Assembly: GCA_037043235.1 (NCBI GenBank)
Contig: JAWRVZ010000003.1
Coordinates: forward strand, 10,281,501-10,345,500
Reading direction: 5' to 3'
Origin: Rhodeus uyekii
Taxonomy: Eukaryota > Chordata > Actinopteri > Cypriniformes > Acheilognathidae
Length of the DNA stretch: 64,000 bases
The notes under the pieces were generated by a model. It saw nothing but the letters and a program-made list of their open reading frames with translations. It had not been told where the DNA came from and made no database searches. The position numbers were made by a program, and so were the translations under genes. Of this stretch, positions 21,501-32,500 are shown in pieces. How positions within the stretch are numbered: the first letter of the stretch is position 1; every line of letters starts with the position of its first letter.

Positions 21501-24429
21501 AGAGACACTCGTATCTCAATGTATCACTGTATATTTATTCACACCTGTCTGCCACTTTATTAGGTACACCTGTTTAACTGTTTAATATCCACTCACAACA
21601 AGAAGAGAGATGGGGTCACTCAGATAATGTCCTTTTCACTTCTGCCGAGGTCACATGTCTTGATTTTGGCTTGACCAATAAAAAAAGGTGTAATTTCAAG
21701 TTGGTTGTTGGTTCTGTGTCCCATAAGGACTGAAACATGTTAACAATAAGGTTTCTTTATATAAATATACATGCATATACAGTATACTATACAAAAGACA
21801 ATATACTGCACACAATGTCTTGGGAATATTCATTCATAGAAAGGTTAGTATTGTGTTCCTCTTCCCCCAACTGGAATGTCTTTGCGGACCACTAGTTACC
21901 TGGCTAATATGAGCAGGGAAATAAAAGTTGTCGATGATCAGTGGGAGACGAGACTTCTCGGAGTCTGCTTTGTTCTTTTAAATCTTATAAATCGCTGATG
22001 GGTAAATTTCTCTCTCTCTTTATAGCAGACCGCAAGAGTTTCTGTACCATCCATAGCACTGGCTATCTGAAGAGCTGGCCGCCCACCAAGATGGGTTTGG
22101 ACGAGGATAACGAACCTGATAATGAGGGATGCAACCTTAGCTGTTTAGTTGCCATCGGCCGCCTTCATCCGCATATCATCCCTCAGCCCATGAACGGCGA
22201 CATCCGCGTTAAACCCACAGAATACGTCTCCCGCCACGCCATCGATGGCAAGTTTGTTTTCGTCGACCAGAGGTGAGAAGAAGCCAACTGCTCCATTTCA
22301 TATTATCTACAACAGTGATTCATTTGTGAGATTTTCTGAGTGTTTACTGTATCTTTTAGGGCCAAATCTAAGATAGAATATGCAATTTTAATACAGTAGA
22401 ACCGCGACTTACGAAGGCAACCTCGTAACAGATTTTTTTTTCGTAAGTCGGTCAGGCTTTTACATGTAAATTGCCCAATCCGTTCTAAGCCCTACGAAAA
22501 CGCGGATTCTCAATTATCTCCCTTTTCGTCTCCATGGAGAGCATCTTCTTCTTCCCTTTCACTTCAGCAACAATCTTCACATCCATGGCTAGTGATTAGA
22601 AAAAAAGTCGGGCGGAAAAAAACTCTGAAATCTTTTATCGTATGTCGAACTTTTTGCACGTAGAGCGTTTTGTAAGTCGGGATTCTACTGTATACACTTT
22701 TAAGGGTCTTCCACTAATGCATGAGGTGAGCAGAATTGCTCCCTTGCTAAATTCGATTGGAGTTGTCACAGAAACCTCAAGGGTATTGACTTCAGTTCAC
22801 ATCAGTGAATCTAATCTGATAGTTCATCACTGCAATTCATTGTTTCCATTTAGGGCAACAGCCATCCTGGCGTACTTGCCTCAGGAGCTTCTAGGAACAT
22901 CGTTTTATGAGTATTTTCACCAGGATGATATCGGTCACCTAGCCGAGTGCCACAGACAAGGTTTGTTTTATTAACTTGATCCTCTCGTTCATACCGTTTC
23001 TAAGTGAATGTTTTGTTTTATTGTTATAATGTTCATTTTCTTTTTTATTTCAGTGCTACAAATGAGAGAGAAGATTAATACAAATTGTTACAAGTTCAAG
23101 ATTAAAGACGGCTCTTTCATTACTCTGAGGAGCCGCTGGTTCAGCTTCATGAACCCGTGGACCAAAGAGGTGGAATATATAGTCTCTACAAACACTGTGG
23201 TTTCGTAAGTGTCACATCACGTTACACAGGGTTCGTGATAAACAAAGAAAGTCAGTTCATTTTCTTGTTGACTAAAATTGTTGCTTGTTTCAGGGGCAGC
23301 ATGCTTGAAGGAGCAGACCCTAGTTATTCCCAGTCAGCCTCGTCCCCTCAGAGCATGGACAGCGTTTTAACATCAGGAGATGGTGAGATCAGTTTCCAGC
23401 TGTTGAACAGCAGTTTCACTCGCACCTGTATTTTTAACAGTTGCGTATGTTTACGGCAGGTGGGGGGAAACGTCCTCTTCAGACGGTTCCTGGTATTCCG
23501 GGAGGGACTAGAGCGGGTGCTGGCAAAATTGGACGGATGATTGCTGAAGAAGTGATGGAGATTCAGAGGTACGTGCAGCATCTGGCACATTACTCAACCG
23601 GTAGAGCATTGGTGTTTGCAACGGCAAGTCATGGGTTCGATTCCCAAGGAATGCAAGACCTGATTAGAATGTCAATGTATCTTGAATGCAATGCAAGTCG
23701 CTGGATAAAAGCATCTGACAAATGCATAAATATAAATGTCCTGCCCCCAGGATTCGAGGCTCGTCGCCCTCCAGCTGTGGCTCAAGTCCTTTAAATATCA
23801 CTGCCACCCCCCCGCCTGACACCTGCTCTCCGGGGGGCAAGAAGGTGAGACACCGTCCTCGCAAATAGGTGTTGGACCACATTTATACCTAGTGTTAAAG
23901 TCCGGATTTACTTTAGGGAAAGGGGTAAAAAGTTTGACAGACCTTTGTAGTGAACATACCGATGCCACCCACTCTGCTGGCAGCGAGAACACCGTAAAGA
24001 AAGCATCTGATCACGCGACCTAGATAGAAGAAATGACATTTACCATCCATTGCGAACGTTTCTGCTGCTTCAAATCTGAACAACGTCTTGTTTTTACCTG
24101 TTGTAGATTCAAAACGGTGGAACTCCAGACCTGCCTTCAGGAGGACTTGTGCCTGGACCCGACTCGATAGGATACCCGTATTCAAATAATTCATTAATGA
24201 GTGAGTACACGCTTCAATGAATCGCATGTAATGTTCTCAAGCAAGTGCACTTAACGAATCTCTACTTTCAGGCGACAACTCGCATCTTAGTATTGACATC
24301 ATGGAAGAGCCAGGATCCAGCAGCCCCAGTAACGACGAGGCAGCCATGGCCGTCATCATGAGCCTCCTGGAAGCGGACGCTGGTCTTGGCGGACCTGTGG
24401 ATTTCAGCGACCTTCCCTGGCCTTTGTGA
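18537..24429 (+). CDS. bmal1: bmal1 (arntl), circadian bHLH-PAS transcription factor, complete
   Basis: BMAL1 pairs with CLOCK on E-boxes to drive per, cry and nr1d genes. Coding exons: 18537-18676, 19258-19278, 19393-19431, 19508-19540, 19642-19799, 19924-20003, 20100-20192, 20281-20398, 20486-20635, 22026-22272, 22854-22960, 23054-23204, 23294-23382, 23460-23568, 23751-23844, 24107-24200, 24272-24429. They total 1881 nt and 626 residues, equal to human BMAL1. The start is MADQRMDISSTMNEF. The basic helix-loop-helix spans about residues 78-131 (HSQIEKRRRDKMNSF); PAS-A follows (GFLFVVGCDRGKILF), and PAS-B contains FVDQRATAILAYLPQELLGT. A VKME motif near residue 263 fits the SUMO site region. 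The C-terminal activation end GLGGPVDFSDLPWPL is intact. It is BMAL1 rather than BMAL2 by its N-terminus and C-terminus. Which teleost paralogue (a or b) is undetermined. Confidence 0.97.
20693..20770. mobile_element. hAT-like transposon end fragment
   Basis: The string caggggtgagcaaactacgg followed by cccgcgggccacatccgg resembles the terminal sequence of widespread vertebrate hAT elements. No second end or target duplication was found nearby, so it is probably truncated, perhaps by the Tigger-like element just to its right. Confidence 0.45.
20930..21532 (-). mobile_element. Tigger-like transposon, internally deleted and truncated, in bmal1 intron 9
   Basis: The minus strand encodes a fragment starting MSSKKVSGKDASEKKKR, followed by MTMEMKHEIVDKYE and VSHLA. 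It is the same helix-turn-helix start as the element at 2854-3892, here with a normal ATG. It then runs directly into an acidic segment (SSGEEEEGEPEENIS), as if the catalytic middle had been deleted. The outer end near 21532 (gtatcactgta) matches the family terminus; the other end is missing. Confidence 0.65.
22392..22692. mobile_element. pogo/Tigger-type MITE (CAGTAGAACC family)
   Basis: TA-flanked, about 300 bp, with inverted ends (left CAGTAGAACCGCGACTTACG; right gtaagtcgggattctactg). A second, longer copy lies at 59357-59881. It is noncoding and sits in bmal1 intron 10. Confidence 0.75.
23575..23740 (+). mobile_element. tRNA-derived SINE filling bmal1 intron 14
   Basis: The copy has a tRNA-like head with a clear B box (GGTTCGATTCC at 23634-23644) and a weak A-box region (accggtagagcattg). 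It ends in the tail ctggataaaagcatctgaca followed by aaatgcataaatataaatg, like fish tRNA-derived SINEs with a LINE-related 3' end. It occupies about 165 of the 182 intron bases between exons ending 23568 and starting 23751. It is not a tRNA gene: no cloverleaf can be completed. Confidence 0.8.
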
Positions 24430-24873
24430 AACCACAGCGGAGTCCCACCACAGGATGCTTATTGGGTCCAAGGCAAAACGGATCTAAGCGCAGCCAAGCT
24501 CACGGACAGGAAGTGCACCACAGTGGTGCGCGGAGGCTAACGAGGCTGTGCTGTTAGAAACGGACCTCCTCTCAAAGCACACCAAGTGGTTCAGCCAAAC
24601 GGAGATCTGCGCGTTTCTCATCTCTCACAAGTTTATTCCCGACCTGCCTGTTTCTCTGTAGATATTGGCCTGGATTATTCCTGTGGTACCCATCCATCGG
24701 CAAATATGGATATCTTTTTGTTTGTGTTTTAATGTTTTTACACTACAAAGGTTGTTGAAATGTTAAATATTCTATATGCAGATTAACTAATATTGTAATT
24801 CTATTATTGTAAGATTTCTTTATGCAAAATATATATGGTTAAAGTGTAACGTATCACCAGTGGATATTTTTTA

Positions 24874-24879
24874 AATAAA
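24874..24879 (+). terminator. bmal1 polyadenylation signal (AATAAA)
   Basis: AATAAA lies about 450 bases after the bmal1 stop, in an AT-rich 3' UTR. It is the first canonical hexamer on this strand after the coding region. Confidence 0.6.
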
Positions 24880-24899
24880 AAAATCTTGTCTTCAGCATG

Positions 24900-26559
24900 T
24901 ACTATTGTTTATTTTTTTTTAAAAGGAGCAATTTATGACCTGCTATTAATATAATCTCATTAATTTTTATCTTATACTGGCTGCCACAGATTATCAATGT
25001 CTTGTGGAAAGTTGCTATTGATTTTTCCTCAAGCTCTTCTTCTCACGCCTGCTTTGGCCAATGTCTCTGTCTCTGTGTTTTGATTGGTCCGTGGCAGGGA
25101 TATTTTTGTTTCATGTTGCCATCCAGTGGTAAGATCTTAGAGGAAATGAAACGTGTTGTCAGGGGAAAGAGACTATAGCTTGGCAGTTGAGTTCTGTATT
25201 ATTAGATCAATTAGAGACATTTTTCATTACTTTGTGGGTCAAGAAAAATAATACGCATGGCCATGTGCGTTCTAAATCAATTTCATATCAGCATAACAAA
25301 ATTAAACCTAAAATAACAGTAAAATAGAGAAAATATCAAAACCAACTGGCCCCAATATTTTTTTTTCTTTAATTTTACTTGGCAAGGATGCACTAGTGAC
25401 TAAATATTTTTTTTACAAAGTTTAAATATTACTTCCACACCAGTTTCAACATTAATAAGAAATGTTTCTTAAACATTTAAAACCTTTTTAATAGAAAAAT
25501 GGTATTTAAATTGTAACATTTTATTTGTGCTATGTATATAAATAGTTTTATATTGTTAAAAGGGTTAGTTTTCTTTATGCAAAATGAAATTCTCGTTTGG
25601 GTGAAAAAATATCATGGGATTCACCTATTAATAATTTTATGAGGCATATCATAATTTCCATTTTTAGAAGGAAATCTAATGAACAAAGCAAGCTGATTTC
25701 ATCATGTTTATTAAAATAACATTTCTCTCGATGCACCGCAATGCAACTACAAATAACGATAAACTGAAAAGTACAAACGTGACATCACTTCAGTACTCAC
25801 TCAGAGGAAATGCATCAAAGTGAGGATCCACAGGTGCTCCGTTGAGCGACGCGACAAAACCAGAACGTTTAAACGCTCGTTTCATCGCGTGACGTCGCTT
25901 ACTTGCAGGGTGTTCCGGTTGCTTGTGCTCCTTTTTATTGCCAAGTTAAACAGCAGTAGTCACACAGCACCACAAACAGCGTACAATCTATGGAAGCTGG
26001 TTTACTCCGCCAAATAAAGGTTATTGTGACTTTCTCTCACAATTCAGACTTTTTCTTGCAATCGCAAGTTGTAAACACGTAATTGCACATTTGCCGCACA
26101 ATTTCTTCCGCAGAATTCCAAGTTTACATCTCGTTTCTGCCACAGAATCAAAAAACAAAACAGGTAATTGCAACTCATTTTTATCTTGCGAGTCTCACAA
26201 TCCTGACTTCTTTGAAGAATCGCAAGGAAAAACGTCAATTGTATATCATTCAAACTGCGAGAAAAAAGTCAGAATTGTGAGACGTCACAATTACTTTTGT
26301 TTTTTTTGTTCTGTTGCATAAATATGCTTCTATAATAAACACTTCAGATACTAATCAAAGGAGAGATTACCAACTTTGAGTGTCTAATTAAATAAAAACC
26401 TCCTTTGGTCAAGATCTATGTGGGAAAGAAAGGCATAGTGTACATCAGTTTGAGACTCGTAAGGCGGGAGAGGACTTGAAAGGCAACGTGGTCTTGGCTG
26501 ACCTCTCTCTGCAGTGCTCAAGTGGCGAGTGGTGACGGGTGTGTGTGTGCGCGCAGGGT
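24900..26559. other. Spacer and 3' UTRs between convergent bmal1 and btbd10
   Basis: About 1.65 kb of AT-rich DNA separates the two tail-to-tail genes. It must hold the btbd10 3' UTR on the minus strand. I see no conserved coding sequence; the short ORFs here lack splice context and recognisable motifs. A palindrome-like region at about 26040-26290 contains repeated 'cgcaa/ttgcg agt' words and is probably repeat-derived. Confidence 0.5.
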
Positions 26560-29500
26560 TCAGATGGCCGGGGACGAGGCATCGGGATCTGGATCGTAAT
26601 GGTGGCTGGGCTGGATGTCTAGCTCGTCCACCTGAGGTCCAGGGTGCATGACCACGAGCTGGTCCTGAGGAATGTCTGCTGCCGCTGCAGCGAGGTTGGT
26701 GATGGACTTGCTTTTCACGCACTGGAAGTCCACATGTCGGCTTTTGCCCTCCTCTTTCTCCCAGGACATACGGATGAAGGGCCGCTGGACGTAGTTGTAA
26801 ATGACCTCTGGACGCCCGCCGGGTCGCTTCTTTACTTTCTCTTTGTAGGTTGGGTATCCTGAGTGCAAACACAGGTATGGCATTTACAGGAATGCTAATT
26901 AAAGTGTCAGTACACCCAACAATGAAAAAAATAATAATAATAATAAAAAACGGTCCATTTTGAAGAACGTTGGTGGCGATGTTTCAGTTCTCATTGACTT
27001 CAATTGTATTGGGCCCGAAACCGTTTGGCTTCTTTCAAAATATCTTATGCTCCATTTATTATATTCCATAGAAGAAAGTCATCCAGGTTTGAAACAGTAT
27101 GAGGGTTAAGCCGGATTTATTTATGAGATTTTTTTGTAACTCTACATCCAAAGATGCATGACTGAAGAATTTCTGGCAAAACAATTGGTACAGTAATACC
27201 TCGGTTTACGAGTGACTTAATATACGAGCATTGTTTCGGTGTGCGAGAAAAATATTCCCTCGCCCACACGCATTTTTGTGAGGAAAAGATCTAACGCTCA
27301 GCATCGTGACGCACATTTTTACTGGAAATATCCTAACGACATTCTCTCGTAACACAGTCACGCGGTTCAAACCCCTTTATCACCCCTTCACTCATTCATT
27401 CTCTCAGCGTCGCTCGGTTTGGTTGCATCATTCACCACAGTGATACTTTTATAAGTGATTTACAGCAGTTTTACCTCCTGTTGTTAACATTAATTGTGAT
27501 CGCTATTGTTCACGTGGTGAAATATATATGTACAGTACAGCATATAGACAACGACCCTCAAGATGAGTAAGAAGGGCAGTGATGCTACTCAAAGCTAAAA
27601 TGCGTATTACAGTAAATTGTCAAGTATTTTTAGAGTTTAATTGTCAATTATTAATTAGTATTTATATGAGATCTTAATGTTATAATTTTAACTGTGATTA
27701 ATAGGGTAAAACCAAAAAAAATATTTAAAATGGGCATTTATGGTCGTGTGGAACGAATCGAGTGATTTTTAGTGCATTCTTATGGGGAAAATTGTTTTGG
27801 TGTACAAGAATGTTGGGTTACGAGCTCTTGGAACGAATTAAAATCATAAACCGAGGTATTACTGTATTGGTAATTTAATGAAAACAAATGTTTAATGAAA
27901 TTGGAAATGAAGTGATTGTCGTTTCATTTAATTTCAAATCTATAATGTGACAGAACTAAATATATGGACATGAGAACAAGCAATAATCTCAAGGTTCACC
28001 TCTGGTAGTTTAGAGAACAATTACTTTGACCAAAAATGAAAATAATCATTATTTACTCAAACTACTGCTTCAATGTGTGAATGAGCTGAAAGCAGCCGAG
28101 ACAAAACTTTTACAATCTCTTACCTTCAATGCCTAATCGAATTTTCTTCAGTCCTCTTTCCTTCAGAACAGACTTGGCAACGTCTCGGTTTTCAATGTAT
28201 TTGAAGAAGCGGTACAATTTTGTGCTGTATATAACTGCGGTACACAAACACACAAAACCATGAGTGCAAAAATGACACACAATCCTGCAAACACATTCCT
28301 CACAAAGCTACACTGATCTTTGATACATCCAGTCTTTTCTGGCTAAAAACAAAAAACCCTTTGTTAGCTTTTGCTTCTGAGAAGCTAGTTGCGTGTCGCT
28401 ATACGGTTGCTAGCTAGAATGTTGCTAAAGGGTTGGATACAACATTCTGGGTTGTTAGAGTTCTCTGCGACCATCATTAGCATTGCAAAGCGAAATCACA
28501 CAAGATATCATTCATGCCCGTACAAATAACTTGGGTTACGGTTGTTCTAAAACCACAAGCACACACCAGTAACGACCAGAACTGTGATCGACAAATGGCT
28601 AATAGAGAGTAATGGAGGTGCAGGTGAAGTAAACTGACTCTGAGAGTATTCCTCTCCCATCTGCGGCGGATACTCTTCATCCCAGTCCACCACGTCGTCG
28701 TCCGTCAGCACCACCACATGACACTCCCTCTCTCCGCTCTGAGCGCTGGCCACCATCAGGGGCAGCACCATCTCCTCCAGATAGAACTCAAACTGCCGCC
28801 GGGCGCCATCATTAGACAGCTCGTGCATGAGCGCACCTGCAGTCGACATGTTCCAGAGTTATTCAGAGCATCTCATTACAATTAAGCAGGCTTCAGTTTG
28901 TCATACACATGATACTTTAAATAAAAAAGCCTTACAACGTAAACCGTTCACACTAACAGCGTCCAGTGACCCATATCTGGCGATCACACTGGCACTGACC
29001 TACTTCTGCTCTCTCGCATCTACCATCCTCAGACATCCGAAATGCGTCCCGTTTCTCCGTTGCCGTGACAATCAGAGGGATTTCCAGCACAACAAGATGA
29101 ATCCGTTTAGTGCATTTGTCATGTTAATGAGTACTCACTGAGGTCTCTGCACTTGATGGTGCTGTAGTCGAAGGCGATGCAAAGGTAGTCGCATGCCTCT
29201 CTCAGCTCCGGGATGGATATCCCATCAGGGCAGCGGATTATCCCTGATTTGTAGTAATCCTGCCGGTTAAAAGGGAGAGACGCAGAGGAAAAGCAAACAG
29301 GCGGCCATTACTGAAGCAGCACTTATTCCAAAGAGAAGCAAATGGCTCCGATGCCAGAGACACACACACACACACTGTGCTTTTCCCCACTCTTCACACG
29401 CACTGATCCTTTAAAAGCCAGCCAAACGTGGAAAGAGCTCAGCATACAGAGCATGAAGACGCTGAACAAAACACTTCAGTGAAAAAAAGAGAAAGGTTCA

Positions 29501-32500
29501 ATATGGCAGTTATTTCTGTAGTGCTGTCTAATGTGTGCTGTCCTGATTTTTCCACTGAGCTGAGCCTCGTGGTAGAAGATTAACCCTCTCAACGCCACAG
29601 AAACAGGCTCTAACGAATCATACGGACCTCTAAATAACGCTGGCTGTGACATTCATCTACAATCACACTTTATTATTATTATTATAATACTCTTGTTTTG
29701 TTTCTTTAGAAAACCTATATATAAAAAGCCAAATATACAGCATCATAATATATATAAAATTAGTGTGTATGTGTGTGTGTATAAAATACACACACACATA
29801 ATTGTATACATATAATTAAAGCAACAAAATTCAAAATTAATTATATTTTATAGTTTACATAAAACTGAAAATTATTTTTTCTACATTTGTTTATGGAATC
29901 ACATTTATGCTGATGATACCCAAATTTACATTAGCTCCAAATCTGATCTTGCTCTCACGGAAAATAAAAAAAAAGTGGATGCACCATAATGATTTCAAAA
30001 TTATTTGCTCCAAGACAAAGGTTTACCATTTTAATTTAATTATGGATGATAATGTCGTATTCCTACTCAAAACACTCACCGGACATTTGACTCAGAAAGG
30101 CTGATTATTGTAAAGCACTTCTTGCTGCTTTACCTGCTAAATCAATTATACAGCTGTATTATATGCAGAATTTAGCAGCACTTGATCTTACATACTTCGT
30201 CACATCAGCTTCATTATTTTATTTTATTTTTGGACTTTCTTCATTTTATTTGCTAATAATATTTTCTAGCTCATATTTACTATCACAATTATTATTTTAT
30301 TTTTTTGTGAGGACTGTTGCTAGTTTTGTGCAATAAATGGTTATATTTAATATTAATAACATTAAATATGTATTTGCTTAACACTGTCTAGTGGATCGTA
30401 AAATTATGTATTTAGTACATTCATAATATAAAATCACTGCAATTTTATCAAGACCAATAATCCTCCAGGATCAGAACTATGTTTTATTTAACATTAATTG
30501 AGTTCAAGGTCAATAAACTGATCATACCAGAAAGGGGGAATAAAAAGCAAAGAAACCAGACAGTTGGGAAAACGTTCTGCCGAGTTGCCTTTTCTATTTG
30601 TGAAATACATCTGCAATAAACGTTAACAAAACAGCACGCTTTGTGCTGAATCATGTGAATTTTGATATTGCAGTCTAATCCGGCACTTAATCAATATGCG
30701 CTACACTAGGCCAAAGAGATATTTAAAACCACAATAAAGCTTTTAAAGCATAGTGCACTCACCAAAATGGCTCTGAACATGGTGGAGCTGATTCCCTCAG
30801 CAACCTCATACTCTCCCTTTTCATTAGGACGTGTGAAGTTGTGTTCCCTTCCAGATCCGAACATCCTTCAAGACAACGCCCACAAATTACAATATTAACA
30901 ATACGACAAACTAAATGATTAAAGTAATAAACGTACAGATTGAAAGAGGCGAGCGAGGTTTATCCTAACCTGCCAAGCATAGTGTTGGGTTGGGCAGTGA
31001 AGATGGATGGGTCAACCACAAAACGTGTGTTATCTACAATCAGAGTGACTCTCTCTGTAGTCCTCAAACTGCGGAGTCCCTCCTTGACATTTTCACACAC
31101 GTAGATCATGTCAGAGCTGTGGGATTTACCGTGGGAGTCACCATAGAACAGGCTGGAGGTGCATAATTTCTGAGGCCTGGGACTCGTGGAGCGTGATGAG
31201 CAGCCAGAATCCCGTTCACGGTCTGAGGAATCGATGCAAGAGTTAGACAGGAGTCAAACAGTATCAAGTGAACAATGCCAGGACAGACTAAAGTAGGAGT
31301 CAGCATCACTAATAGTCAAGGCCAACTGACACCACACTGACAGACATCCACCAACAAGGACTATCACCAGACTTCAGAACACCACAAGTGCGGATTCGAC
31401 ATGTTCAATCAACGAAAACTAGCTCCGACATAGTCCAAGTGGCAACACAGTGTTCACTGGACATAGTTTACCCCCCTCCTTCCCCAAACTGCGAGAGAGT
31501 GTGTGCGCGCGCAGTATACAATAAAAAACACCTTTGATTCTCGATACAAACCTTTAATTATATTCTCCAACATTGCAAACACAATTTACATAACATATTC
31601 GTGAGGTCATCACGCTGTACTAGATTGCGTACTTTCTTGCGTTTTGCCTGTCTAATGCGCTTTCTCAACAAATTCAGCTTCGTCCCGTCTTTTAACAACC
31701 TGGATCTTCAATCCGCAGCAGCGCTGAGCAGACTGTGTGTCAAAAACAGGGAGGTGTTTGTGTGTGCGTGCGCATTGTGTGGTTGTACTAGATTGCGTAC
31801 TTTCTTGCGTTCTGTCTGTCTAACAAGTATGCCCGCATATTATCACCAATAAACGGCTTTAACCAGCCTTGGAATTCAGGGTTTGATTCCCACTCCTTCC
31901 TGTATTTTTGGGTGTACAGTTTTAACTGAGACATGATAAGTAAGCCAGCTAAATAGCTTTTGCCACAGACAGGCGCACACACACAGTGGACGAGAGTACG
32001 TGACTGAGGCTGTGTGAGTCAAAAAAATGCAGCGATTTATATTTGTGCAGTGATTTAATTATTTTTTAGACAAAGAACATTTGACATCCCGTACTGCCAT
32101 TGCGTAATCAGCCAGCGGCGGCTTGCCGGACATGCGCGATTCATTTGCACGTGGAGGAGTGAACATCTCTGCTCTCTCTGCATCTAGGAGCGGCTGCTGT
32201 GTGCAACACGAACTCAGCGCATACGCAGTGAACTCTGTCACAAGAAAACCATGTGAAGTGGCGTATATGTCCCACGTTTGTGCTCGAGATACTAGGATTC
32301 TGTTATGTTGCCGAATCGACGTAACCCATAAGAAAATACTGAGACAATACTGAGTTTGGCGGTTCCACTTCAAAGTCGTCGACAATAGTATTGGCGAGTT
32401 AACCATGACTCGAGATAAGTGAACGCCACTGTGTGTGTGTGTAATATCTATATATATCTATATATATCTCTATATATCTCTCTATATATCTATATACACA

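Noticed and set aside
23600..23660. Possible tRNA gene from a good B box
   Set aside because: No cloverleaf or acceptor stem can be formed; the SINE tail follows, so it is a tRNA-derived SINE.
26384..26872. 162-aa minus-strand open frame
   Set aside because: Out-of-frame shadow of the last btbd10 exon, which matches BTBD10 in another frame.
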